64,000 bases of DNA from Limnobaculum zhutongyuii. Lineage in GTDB: Bacteria; Pseudomonadota; Gammaproteobacteria; Enterobacterales; Enterobacteriaceae. Location: positions 620,001 through 684,000 of the forward strand of contig NZ_CP034752.1 in assembly GCF_004295645.1 (NCBI RefSeq), written 5' to 3'. A program made the translations under genes and the position numbers. Below are positions 9,096 to 17,004 of the stretch, in pieces. The notes under the pieces were generated by a model. That model was not told the DNA's origin and did no database searches. It was given only the letters and a program-made list of their open reading frames with translations. Every line of letters starts with the position of its first letter. Within the stretch, counting starts at the first letter, position 1.

Positions 9096-9851
9096 TTATA
9101 CTAATATGACCTGTACGCCCTGAGCTTTCAGTTGCTCAATAACTTCATGGTTGGCTTCTTTACCGGTGATCACCATATCGATTTGTTCTGCCCGACTAAA
9201 CAGCATTCCTGCCCGTTGGCCCACTTTACTGCTGTCTACCAGCACCACCAATTTACCGACATAGTTCAGCATCTTTTGCTCTGCCATGGCGGTTAGCATA
9301 TCGGTTTTATACAGGCCTTCTGCCGTTAATCCTTTACCGCTGGTAAACATCCAGTGACCCGCATACAGCGATGCATCGCCGTCCTGTGGGGCAAGGGTAA
9401 TGGCCTGGCTTTTATTGTACTGCCCACCCATGATGACTACGCTGTCGTGCTCTTGCTCAATCAAAAAGTTTGCCAGCGGTAGATAGTTAGTGATGATTTG
9501 CGCATCTTTACCACAAATTTCACGGCCCAGTAAAAAAGCAGTAGAACCACAGTTAATCACCACGCTCTCTCCCGGCTGAACTAAGCGGGAAGCGGCTTTG
9601 GCAATTCGAACTTTCTCTTCATGGTTCTGTGCCTGATGAATATTCATTGGCGTCCAGGCCACGCGGTTTTGGCTGATAACTTCCGCACCATTACGCACTT
9701 TCTTCAATTTGCCGTTATCACCCAGTTTATTAATATCCCGGCGTGCAGTTGCAGGGGATATACCTAAACGATCGATGACTTGCTCTACGGTAACGAAGCC
9801 AGTCTGTTGCAACATTTCCAGTAAAATCTGATGTCGTTGTGATTCTGTCAT
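9096..9851 (-). CDS. ulaR: Ascorbate utilisation repressor UlaR (DeoR family)
   Basis: Cytoplasmic repressor of the ula genes that releases DNA when it binds L-ascorbate 6-phosphate. 251 residues, the E. coli length. The N-terminal winged helix contains the DeoR signature ERLGISPATARRDINKL-like stretch (residues about 25-42); the C-terminal sugar-phosphate domain contains VVINCGSTAFLLGRE and GKGLTAEGLYKTDMLTAMAEQ. Similarity to E. coli UlaR as remembered is near continuous. It lies downstream of ulaG on the same strand, as in E. coli. Confidence 0.96.
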   Translation of the reverse strand: MTESQRHQILLEMLQQTGFVTVEQVIDRLGISPATARRDINKLGDNGKLKKVRNGAEVISQNRVAWTPMNIHQAQNHEEKVRIAKAASRLVQPGESVVINCGSTAFLLGREICGKDAQIITNYLPLANFLIEQEHDSVVIMGGQYNKSQAITLAPQDGDASLYAGHWMFTSGKGLTAEGLYKTDMLTAMAEQKMLNYVGKLVVLVDSSKVGQRAGMLFSRAEQIDMVITGKEANHEVIEQLKAQGVQVILV

Positions 9852-9928
9852 GAAAAATCCAGATGTCTGATGACGATTTGATGATTATATTTGAAAAAAA
9901 CATTTTATCCTATCGCCAGCAGGATGAA

Positions 9929-9947
9929 AGCCGGGCAATACCCGGCT
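9929..9947. terminator. Hairpin downstream of ulaG
   Basis: AGCCGGG-CAATA-CCCGGCT lies between the stop of ulaG and the start of ulaR. The T-run on the minus strand is weak (TTTC), so partial read-through into ulaR is possible. Confidence 0.5.
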
Positions 9948-9963
9948 ACTGAAAGCAAAGTTA

Positions 9964-11028
9964 TTACAGGAATGATTTAAACGGTAAATCTGGCTCTATG
10001 GTAAAGCAGTCATCAAAGCCGCGTGGGTAGTGATATTCAAAATCGTCCTTATCCTGTGGCCAGATAAATTTGCCGCCAACTTGCCAGATATAGGGTTTAA
10101 ATCCGTACTTTAATCGATCCTTTTTCATATCCCACAGTACGCGAATTTCTTGAGGGTCGGCCTGAAAGTTTGACCAGATATCATGGTGGAAGGGGATAAC
10201 CACTTTGGCATTTAGTGATTCAGCCATGCGCAGAATATCGGCGCTGGTCATTTTATCCGTTATACCTCGAGGGTTTTCGCCATAAGAACCCAGAGCAACA
10301 TCGATCTGATGGTCATTACCGTGTTTGGCATAATAGTTTGAGTAATGAGAGTCACCGCTGTGGTACAGATTACCGCCGGGGGTTTTAAACAGGTAGTTTA
10401 CTGCTCGTTTATCCATACCGTCGGGCAGTACGCCAGCGGCTTTTTCATCTGCCGGGAGAGTAATTAGCGCGGTTCTGTCAAAAGCATCAAGCGCATGAAT
10501 CTCTGTATCTTTTATCTTTATAACATCACCTGGTTTTACCACTATGCAGCGTTCGCGTGGTACTCCCCATCCCACCCAAATATCAACGCAGGTTTGCGGG
10601 CCAATAAATGGAACTGAGCTATCACAATTTTGTATCACTGCGGCGGCAATGTTGACATCGATATGGTCATTATGGTCATGGGTAGATAAAACCGCATCAA
10701 TCTTACGGATAGCAAAAGGATCGAGTACAAATGGTGTCGTTCGCAGGTTTGGCTGTAGTTTTTTTACTCCCGCCATCCGTTGCATTTGATGGCCGGTTTT
10801 CATCAGCGGGCTACTATGGTTTTGCTTACCGGTACCGCACCAGAAATCGACACAAATATTCGCCTCTCCCTGAGATTTCAACCAAATACCGGTACAGCCC
10901 AGCCACCACATAGCGAAGGTTCCGGGAGTGACAATTTCTTGCTCTATTTCTTCATTCAGCCAGGTTCCCCATTCCGGAAAAGTACTCAGAACCCAGGATT
11001 CACGGGTGATGCTTGCAATTTTACTCAT
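9964..11028 (-). CDS. ulaG: L-ascorbate 6-phosphate lactonase UlaG
   Basis: Metallo-beta-lactamase-fold lactonase that opens L-ascorbate 6-phosphate to 3-keto-L-gulonate 6-phosphate. 354 residues, exactly the E. coli length, when started at the ATG at 11026-11028, which has GGGAG 8 bases upstream; a longer frame to 11079 adds residues absent from UlaG. The metal motif H-x-H-x-D-H is intact at His117, His119, Asp121 and His122, and HSGDSHYSNYY and IPFHHDIWSNF carry later ligands. It is divergent from ulaA and shares a 430-bp control region with it. Confidence 0.97.
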   Translation of the reverse strand: MSKIASITRESWVLSTFPEWGTWLNEEIEQEIVTPGTFAMWWLGCTGIWLKSQGEANICVDFWCGTGKQNHSSPLMKTGHQMQRMAGVKKLQPNLRTTPFVLDPFAIRKIDAVLSTHDHNDHIDVNIAAAVIQNCDSSVPFIGPQTCVDIWVGWGVPRERCIVVKPGDVIKIKDTEIHALDAFDRTALITLPADEKAAGVLPDGMDKRAVNYLFKTPGGNLYHSGDSHYSNYYAKHGNDHQIDVALGSYGENPRGITDKMTSADILRMAESLNAKVVIPFHHDIWSNFQADPQEIRVLWDMKKDRLKYGFKPYIWQVGGKFIWPQDKDDFEYHYPRGFDDCFTIEPDLPFKSFL

Positions 11029-11323
11029 AGCGATGACTCCCAATAATGATTGATATATGTTGGCCTTTATTTTAATCACAAGTAATCATAAAAAGATTAT
11101 TTAAGATTGTTTATGAGAAATCTATCATTAACCTATGAGAATGGGAACCATGTTTTTTTGTGTTTTATATTATGTTTTCTCCTGTTCTATTTGTTTTATT
11201 TCTTAATTTGTTGGGTGAAGTTTTTTCTATTTATCTGTAATTAAAGGGTAAAGATTGGTTTTTGTGTTGTGGGTAAATGAAATGATTACGACAGAAAACT
11301 AAGTTGCGATCTCATTCACAAAT

Positions 11324-11358
11324 AATCAAATTTAATCTTTATGTGATTAAATTTGATT
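11324..11358. promoter_or_regulatory. 14-bp perfect inverted repeat in the ulaG-ulaA control region
   Basis: AATCAAATTTAATC at 11324-11337 and its exact complement at 11345-11358 flank a 7-base spacer. It lies about 100 bp upstream of ulaA in the space between divergent ula promoters, where E. coli UlaR binds several sites. The half-site TGTGATTAAATTTGATT also has a CRP-like left half. Candidate UlaR operator by position only. The rest of the 430-bp region (11029-11459) is strongly AT-rich and has no gene that I can see apart from the small frame at 11434. Confidence 0.45.
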
Positions 11359-11459
11359 GTTAGAGTGGTCGGGCATTATAAACACAGCTCGTCATATCAC
11401 ACCTTAATTTAAAAATATTAAAGGGCGACGAGTATGCCAAAAGCCGAATGGAGTGCTTT

Positions 11460-12866
11460 ATGGAAACCTTTTATAACGTCTTTACCATTTTTTTTAATCA
11501 GGTTATGACTAATGCCCCGTTGTTACTGGGCATTGTGACTTGTCTTGGCTATTTGCTGCTGCGTAAAAGCGCAACGGTGATCATCAAAGGAACAATTAAA
11601 ACCATCATCGGCTTCATGCTATTGCAGGCTGGGTCGGGTATTTTGACCAGCACCTTTAAGCCTGTCGTTGCAAAGATGTCAGAAGTTTATGGTATTAACG
11701 GGGCGATATCTGATACCTACGCTTCAATGATGGCGACAATAGAACGTATGGGGGATGCCTACAGCTGGGTTGGTTATGCCGTACTGTTGGCGCTGGCATT
11801 AAATATTACCTATGTCTTGCTACGTCGGGTGACGGGTATTCGTACCATCATGCTGACGGGCCATATCATGTTTCAGCAGGCGGGGCTGATTGCCGTATTT
11901 TTCTATATTCTCGGCTACCCAATGTGGACCACTATTCTTTGTACCGCCGTGTTGGTTTCTCTGTATTGGGGAATCACCTCTAATATGATGTTTAAACCAA
12001 CCCAGGAAGTGACCGATAACTGTGGATTCTCTATTGGTCATCAGCAACAGTTTGCCTCATGGATTGCCTACAAAATAGCGCCCTATCTGGGTAAAAAAGG
12101 CGAGAGCGTTGAAGATCTGAAACTTCCAGGCTGGTTGAATATCTTTCACGACAATATCGTCTCTACGGCAATTGTGATGACGCTATTCTTCGGCGCCATT
12201 CTCTGCTCATTTGGTATTGATACCGTGCAAAAAATGGCCGGAAAGGTGCACTGGAGCATCTATATTCTGCAAACCGGTTTTCAGTTCGCAGTAGCCATTT
12301 TTATTATCGTTCAGGGCGTGCGGATGTTTGTTGCCGAACTGTCTGAGGCGTTTAATGGAATTTCTCAACGCTTAATTCCCGGAGCCGTACTGGCCATCGA
12401 TTGTGCTGCAATTTATAGCTTTGCTCCTAATGCAGTGGTATGGGGCTTCCTGTGGGGAACCATTGGTCAATTAATTGCAGTAGCCATTCTGATAGCTGCC
12501 GGGTCTTCCATCATGATTATTCCCGGCTTTATTCCTATGTTCTTTTCTAATGCCACTATCGGCGTATTTGCCAACCATTTTGGCGGATGGCGTGCTGCAC
12601 TGAAGATCTGTCTGGTTATGGGCATGATTGAGATTTTTGGCTGCGTATGGGCGGTTAAGTTAACGGGGCTGAGTGCATGGATGGGAATGGCTGACTGGTC
12701 TATTTTAGCGCCGCCTCTAATGCAGGGATTAACGCTGGGCCTGTGGTTTATGGGGATAGTCATTGTGATTGCTTTGATTTACATGTTTTTTGCCGGACGC
12801 AGCTTGCGGGCTGAAGAAGACGCCGAAAAACGCTTAACAGAATCTTCATTAAATTCTGCCAGTTAA
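11460..12866 (+). CDS. ulaA: Ascorbate-specific PTS permease IIC component UlaA
   Basis: Integral membrane EIIC that carries L-ascorbate across the inner membrane during phosphorylation. About 468 residues with roughly eleven membrane segments. Near-identical blocks to E. coli UlaA include the N-terminal FFNQVMTNAPLLLGIVTCLG, the conserved QAGSGILTSTFKPVVAKMSE and the EVYGINGAISDTYASMMATI region (residues about 60-100), and GVRMFVAELSEAFNGISQRL near 285. ATG 11460 fits the E. coli N-terminus; ATG 11448 is in frame four codons upstream. GGAG at 11450-11453 is the RBS. First gene of ulaABCDEF. Confidence 0.97.
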   Translation: METFYNVFTIFFNQVMTNAPLLLGIVTCLGYLLLRKSATVIIKGTIKTIIGFMLLQAGSGILTSTFKPVVAKMSEVYGINGAISDTYASMMATIERMGDAYSWVGYAVLLALALNITYVLLRRVTGIRTIMLTGHIMFQQAGLIAVFFYILGYPMWTTILCTAVLVSLYWGITSNMMFKPTQEVTDNCGFSIGHQQQFASWIAYKIAPYLGKKGESVEDLKLPGWLNIFHDNIVSTAIVMTLFFGAILCSFGIDTVQKMAGKVHWSIYILQTGFQFAVAIFIIVQGVRMFVAELSEAFNGISQRLIPGAVLAIDCAAIYSFAPNAVVWGFLWGTIGQLIAVAILIAAGSSIMIIPGFIPMFFSNATIGVFANHFGGWRAALKICLVMGMIEIFGCVWAVKLTGLSAWMGMADWSILAPPLMQGLTLGLWFMGIVIVIALIYMFFAGRSLRAEEDAEKRLTESSLNSAS

Positions 12867-12884
12867 CTGATAGGAGAACTCATT

Positions 12885-13190
12885 ATGACGGTACGTATTC
12901 TTGCAGTCTGTGGTTGTGGGCAGGGTAGTTCCATGATCATGAAAATGAAAGTGGATCAGTTTTTGACGCAGCAGGGCGTTAATCATTCGGTCAATAGCTG
13001 TGCGGTAGGTGAATACAAAGCAGAGTTAGGCGGAGCCGATATTATTGTTGCTTCTACCCATGTAGCCAGTGAAATCACGGTGAGTGGTAATAAGCATGTG
13101 GTCGGCGTACGAAACATGCTATCAGCCGCTGATTTTGGACCAAAACTGATGGAAGTGATTCAGACCCATTTCCCACAGGATATGAAATAG
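12885..13190 (+). CDS. ulaB: Ascorbate-specific PTS IIB component UlaB
   Basis: Cytoplasmic phosphotransfer protein of 101 residues, the E. coli length. The phosphocysteine loop VCGCGQGSS places the active Cys at residue 9. It takes phosphate from UlaC and gives it to ascorbate bound in UlaA. The ATG is 18 bases after ulaA with RBS TAGGAG. Ten bases separate it from ulaC. Confidence 0.96.
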   Translation: MTVRILAVCGCGQGSSMIMKMKVDQFLTQQGVNHSVNSCAVGEYKAELGGADIIVASTHVASEITVSGNKHVVGVRNMLSAADFGPKLMEVIQTHFPQDMK

Positions 13191-13200
13191 GGGGGTGAAT

Positions 13201-13659
13201 ATGAAGCTGCGTGACTCTCTGGCTGAGAATAACGCTATCTGCCTGCAGGCAGAGGCAAATAACTGGAAAGAGGCGGTAAAGATTGGCGTTGATTTACTGG
13301 TGAAAGCTGACGTTGTAGAGCCTCGCTATTATCAGGCCATTCTGGATGGAGTCGAGCGTTTTGGCCCCTATTTTGTTATTGCGCCCGGTTTAGCTATGCC
13401 TCACGGGCGACCTGAGGAAGGCGTAAAAAAAACGGGTTTTGCTTTGGTAACGCTGAAGAAACCGCTGGTTTTTCATCATGAAGATAACGATCCGGTTGAT
13501 ATTTTGATCACCTTAGCGGCTGTTGATGCACACACCCATCAGGAAGTGGGGATCATGCAGGTGGTTAATCTGTTTGAAGACGAGGCCAATTTTGAGCATT
13601 TACGGGCTTGCCGAACTTCTGAAGAGGTACTGGCGTTGATAGACAGAGTGAATGCTTAG
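13201..13659 (+). CDS. ulaC: Ascorbate-specific PTS IIA component UlaC
   Basis: EIIA of the mannitol/fructose type, 152 residues, receiving phosphate from HPr. The phosphorylated His is in APGLAMPHGRPEEGV, His68. ATG 13201 matches the E. coli N-terminus MKLRDSLAEN and has GGGGG just upstream; a GTG at 13195 is in frame but less likely. The protein completes the ascorbate phosphotransferase with UlaA and UlaB. Confidence 0.96.
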   Translation: MKLRDSLAENNAICLQAEANNWKEAVKIGVDLLVKADVVEPRYYQAILDGVERFGPYFVIAPGLAMPHGRPEEGVKKTGFALVTLKKPLVFHHEDNDPVDILITLAAVDAHTHQEVGIMQVVNLFEDEANFEHLRACRTSEEVLALIDRVNA

Positions 13660-13707
13660 GCTCACCGTAGTGGTGATATTAATTTCATTGATTTAAAAGG
13701 AAAAAAT

Positions 13708-14364
13708 ATGACTCATCCTTTACCTATGCTACAGGTCGCGTTAGATAACCAGACATTAGACCATGCCTACCAGACAACCCGCCTGATTGCCGAAGAGGTC
13801 GATATTATCGAGGTGGGAACCATTCTGTGTGTGGGTGAGGGGGTGCGTGCGGTACGCGATCTTAAAGCGCTCTACCCTCATAAAATTGTTTTAGCCGATG
13901 CCAAAATTGCTGATGCTGGCAAAATTCTTTCTCGTATGTGTTTTGAAGCCAATGCCGATTGGGTAACGGTCATTTGCTGTGCGGATATTAATACGGCGAA
14001 AGGAGCACTGGAGGTTGCAAAGGAGTTCAGCGGTGATGTTCAAATCGAATTGACCGGATACTGGACCTGGGAGCAGGCACAGGAGTGGTATCAGGCAGGG
14101 ATTCAGCAAGTGGTATATCACCGTAGTCGTGATGCTCAGGCGGCTGGTATCGCCTGGGGACAGGCAGATATTCAGGCTGTTAAACGGTTATCAGATATGG
14201 GGTTTAAAGTGACGGTGACCGGAGGACTGGCGCTGGAAGATTTACCTCTGTTTAAAGGAATACCAATTCATGTCTTTATTGCCGGTCGTAGCATTCGTGA
14301 TGCCGCCGATCCGGTAGAGGCTGCCCGCCAGTTTAAACGTTCAATCGCTCTGATTTGGGGTTAA
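13708..14364 (+). CDS. ulaD: 3-keto-L-gulonate-6-phosphate decarboxylase UlaD
   Basis: Orotidine-decarboxylase-superfamily barrel (218 residues) that converts 3-keto-L-gulonate 6-phosphate to L-xylulose 5-phosphate and CO2. Visible catalytic blocks are LQVALDNQTLDHA at the start, DIIEVGTILCVGEG near residue 33 and the Mg-site motif VLADAKIADAGKIL near residue 62 (Asp-x-Lys-x-x-Asp). The phosphate loop VTGGLALED and FIAGRSIRDA are near the end. RBS AAGGA precedes the ATG. It lies 48 bp after ulaC and 9 bp before ulaE. Confidence 0.96.
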   Translation: MTHPLPMLQVALDNQTLDHAYQTTRLIAEEVDIIEVGTILCVGEGVRAVRDLKALYPHKIVLADAKIADAGKILSRMCFEANADWVTVICCADINTAKGALEVAKEFSGDVQIELTGYWTWEQAQEWYQAGIQQVVYHRSRDAQAAGIAWGQADIQAVKRLSDMGFKVTVTGGLALEDLPLFKGIPIHVFIAGRSIRDAADPVEAARQFKRSIALIWG

Positions 14365-14373
14365 GGAAACGCT

Positions 14374-15234
14374 ATGCTGCAAAAAGCCGTGCCCTTAGGC
14401 ATTTATGAAAAAGCATTACCCGCAGGTGAGGACTGGCTAAGCCGCCTGCAGTTAGCGGCAGAGCTGGAGTTCGACTTTGTTGAAATGTCAGTAGATGAAA
14501 GTGATTTCCGACTGGCCCGGCTTGACTGGAGCAGTGAGCAGCGTTTGTCGTTAGTTAATGCCATAGCCATAACGGGAATACGCGTTCCCTCTATGTGTTT
14601 AAGCGCCCACCGTCGTTTTCCGCTTGGTTCTGAAGATGACGCTATACGTAATCAAGGGTTAGAAATCATGCGTAAAGCCATACGGCTGGCGCAGGATGTC
14701 GGTATTCGAGTGATTCAACTGGCTGGTTATGATGTTTATTATCAACAAGCCAATGATGAAACCCGTGAGCGCTTTCGGGATGGTTTGCAGCTGGCTGTCG
14801 AGATGGCCAGCCGTGCTCAGGTGACACTGGCGATGGAGATTATGGATTATCCCTTGATGAACTCCATCAGCAAAGCGATGGGATATGCCCATTATTTGAA
14901 TAACCCATGGTTTCAGCTCTATCCGGATATTGGCAATCTATCTGCCTGGGACAATGATGTGCAGATGGAGCTAAAAGCAGGGAGCGGTCATATTGTTGCT
15001 GTACATATTAAGGACACATTACCGGGGATATTTAAAAACGTTCCTTTTGGTACTGGCGTTGTTGATTTTGAGCGTTGCTTCAGGACGTTAAAGGAAAGTG
15101 GTTACTGCGGGCCATACTTAATCGAGATGTGGAGTGAAACAGCAGTCGATCCTGTGAAAGAAGTGAAAGCTGCACGGGATTGGGTTAAACAACGAATGTT
15201 AAGTGCGGGTTTATTGATGGAGGCCATCGCCTGA
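14374..15234 (+). CDS. ulaE: L-xylulose-5-phosphate 3-epimerase UlaE
   Basis: TIM-barrel epimerase (286 residues) that converts L-xylulose 5-phosphate to L-ribulose 5-phosphate. Matches the SgbU/UlaE family: PLGIYEKALP at the start, FDFVEMSVDESD near residue 33, SMCLSAHRRFPLGS near 74, MEIMDYPLMNSI near 155 and the metal-binding HIKDTLPG near 213. RBS AAGGAAACGCT precedes the ATG. Its TGA shares one base with the ulaF ATG, so the two are translationally coupled. Confidence 0.96.
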   Translation: MLQKAVPLGIYEKALPAGEDWLSRLQLAAELEFDFVEMSVDESDFRLARLDWSSEQRLSLVNAIAITGIRVPSMCLSAHRRFPLGSEDDAIRNQGLEIMRKAIRLAQDVGIRVIQLAGYDVYYQQANDETRERFRDGLQLAVEMASRAQVTLAMEIMDYPLMNSISKAMGYAHYLNNPWFQLYPDIGNLSAWDNDVQMELKAGSGHIVAVHIKDTLPGIFKNVPFGTGVVDFERCFRTLKESGYCGPYLIEMWSETAVDPVKEVKAARDWVKQRMLSAGLLMEAIA

Positions 15235-15920
15235 TGAAACAGCTAAAACAGCAGGTATATGAAGCGAATATGGACCTGCCGCGCCATGGTTTGGTGACTT
15301 TTACCTGGGGAAACGTTAGCGCTATCGATCGGGAGCGGCAATTGGTGGTCATCAAGCCCAGCGGTGTGGCCTATCAGGATATGAAAGTTGAGGATATGGT
15401 GACGGTTAATCTCGATGGAGAAAGAGTAGAAGGGCACTATAAACCCTCTTCTGATACTTCCACACACCTCGAACTTTATCGTCGTTATCAGCAACTCGGG
15501 GGCATAGTTCATACTCATTCTACTTATGCAACGGCCTGGGCGCAGGCGGGAATGTCAATACCTGCCTTGGGTACCACTCACGCGGACTATTTTTCCGGTG
15601 ATATTCCATGTACGCGGGCACTCACCGCCGATGAGGTAAATAGCGAGTACGAGCTTAATACAGGAAAAGTGATCGTTGAAACGGTAGGTGAATCTAACCC
15701 TTTATACACGCCGGGTATCGTTGTTTATCAACATGGTCCTTTTAGCTGGGGTATAAATGCTGATGAGGCAGTACATAATGCGGTAGTTATGGAAGAAGTG
15801 GCAAAAATGGCCTGGATTGCCTGTAGCATTAATCCTCATCTACGACCAATAGATAATTATTTATTAAATAAACATTTTCTGAGAAAACATGGTCCAAATG
15901 CTTATTATGGTCAGTCATAA
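15234..15920 (+). CDS. ulaF: L-ribulose-5-phosphate 4-epimerase UlaF
   Basis: Class II aldolase-fold zinc epimerase of 228 residues (AraD/SgbE/UlaF family) that yields D-xylulose 5-phosphate for the pentose phosphate pathway. Motifs are intact: LVTFTWGNVSAIDR near residue 20, IKPSGVAY near 42, SSDTSTHLELYR near 73, and zinc His pair HTHSTYATAWAQ near 95 with HGPFSWG near 170. Last gene of the ula operon; a bulged hairpin follows. Confidence 0.96.
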   Translation: MKQLKQQVYEANMDLPRHGLVTFTWGNVSAIDRERQLVVIKPSGVAYQDMKVEDMVTVNLDGERVEGHYKPSSDTSTHLELYRRYQQLGGIVHTHSTYATAWAQAGMSIPALGTTHADYFSGDIPCTRALTADEVNSEYELNTGKVIVETVGESNPLYTPGIVVYQHGPFSWGINADEAVHNAVVMEEVAKMAWIACSINPHLRPIDNYLLNKHFLRKHGPNAYYGQS

Positions 15921-15958
15921 CAGGCGATCTGTTTTTTGATATGTGAAATAACATTTCT

Positions 15959-16005
15959 GACCGATTTAATTGGAGACTTTAATCAATTACTCCATTAAAT
16001 CGGTC
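15959..16005 (+). terminator. Terminator-like hairpin after ulaF
   Basis: GACCGATTTAATTGGAG pairs with CTCCATTAAATCGGTC with a one-base bulge and a 14-base loop, then TGTCTTGTT. It closes the ula operon 40 bp after ulaF. The remaining AT-rich DNA to 16250 shows no gene. Confidence 0.65.
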
Positions 16006-16256
16006 TGTCTTGTTAAGCAATGCTGTTTTGAGTCATACGTTTCGCTGATCTTATCTCCTAAATCATTATCAAGATGGTACCAATATTGATATCTCAACTT
16101 GTTTGCTGCGATATATATCTAAAAAGACAATGTAAGTTACATCATCAGATCTTTTTTTAATTAGAGCGCATTCCATTCATATTATCTGTTTCTTCTTATT
16201 TATCAGTATATTCAATTAGATTGTATTGTGCTGTAGCGATAGTGTTTAATTTTTAT

Positions 16257-16303
16257 TACACATCAATACACACAGTTATTGCGATTGTGTGTATTAGTGT
16301 GTA
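16257..16303. promoter_or_regulatory. Long inverted repeat upstream of hicA, probable HicB operator
   Basis: TACACATCAATACACACA (16257-16274) and TGTGTGTATTAGTGTGTA (16286-16303) are complementary at 16 of 18 positions, with an 11-base spacer. It ends 20 bp before the hicA ATG, where the promoter should be. HicB antitoxins autoregulate through such palindromes; that this one is bound by HicB is inference. Confidence 0.6.
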
Positions 16304-16323
16304 TATTGAAATGGAAGTGATAA

Positions 16324-16506
16324 ATGAAATCATCGGATTTGATTAAAGATCTTCGGGCTGCCGGGTGTGAATGGCGGCGCCATAATGGAGGAAGTCATCA
16401 GATATGGTGGTCTCCAATAACAAAAAAGACATTTCCAGTACCTCATCCTAAAAAGAATTTGCCTGAGGGAACGATTAGATCGATCAGAAGAGCGGCTGGA
16501 ATTTAG
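16324..16506 (+). CDS. hicA: HicA toxin (mRNA interferase)
   Basis: Small dsRBD-fold toxin of 60 residues. It shows the HicA hallmarks: KSSDLIKDLRAAGCEW at the start, the catalytic His in GGSHQIW (His25), and PHPKKNLPEGTIRSIRRAAGI at the end. HicA cleaves mRNA when free of HicB. The ATG has GGAAGTG 6-10 bases upstream. The toxin precedes the antitoxin, the usual order. Eighteen bases separate it from hicB. Confidence 0.93.
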   Translation: MKSSDLIKDLRAAGCEWRRHNGGSHQIWWSPITKKTFPVPHPKKNLPEGTIRSIRRAAGI

Positions 16507-16524
16507 GTTTTATCAGGGGGCTAT

Positions 16525-16965
16525 ATGTTATTTTCTATTGCTGTTGAAGTACCACAGGATGAACAGACGGCTTATGGGCTGACGGTGCCTGCATTATGTA
16601 ATGAAAACTATGGATGTTTTTCAGCGGCAGACCAGATAGAAGATGTCGCCGGAATGGCTCGGGAAGCCATCTTACTAACCATCACAGATATGATTGAATC
16701 AGGAAATTATGCGCTGGAGCATATTAACGATCGTGGCCCGTTAGTTTATCAGAATACGCACCCTGAATTTGACGGGCAACAATGGTTCGTGATTGAGGTT
16801 GATTTATCTGAGCTGGAAGGAAAGCCACAGCGGATTAATATTTCTCTACCGGATGTGCTAATTCGTCGAATTGATTCGCGCGTTAAAACTCAGGAAGATT
16901 ACCGTGACCGCAGCCATTTTTTGGCCGTTGCAGCAAAAAATGAATTATTAAGGATGGAAGGATAA
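16525..16965 (+). CDS. hicB: HicB antitoxin
   Basis: Antitoxin of 146 residues that binds HicA through its N-terminal degraded RNase-H-like domain (about residues 1-90, with FSAADQIEDVAGMAREAIL). The C-terminal part, NISLPDVLIRRIDSRVKTQEDYRDRSHFL (about 104-132), looks like a ribbon-helix-helix DNA-binding element rather than the HTH of E. coli K-12 HicB. RBS AGGGGG precedes the ATG. It probably represses the pair through the palindrome at 16257-16303. Confidence 0.9.
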   Translation: MLFSIAVEVPQDEQTAYGLTVPALCNENYGCFSAADQIEDVAGMAREAILLTITDMIESGNYALEHINDRGPLVYQNTHPEFDGQQWFVIEVDLSELEGKPQRINISLPDVLIRRIDSRVKTQEDYRDRSHFLAVAAKNELLRMEG

Positions 16966-16966
16966 T

Positions 16967-16992
16967 CCTCCCCGGATTGCCGGGAAGGAGGC
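16967..16992. terminator. GC-rich hairpin between hicB and panE-like gene
   Basis: CCCGG-ATTG-CCGGG is extended by CCT/AGG pairing past a bulge. It lies in the 39-bp gap between convergent genes. Confidence 0.5.
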
Positions 16993-17004
16993 TAACCAAT
17001 AAGC

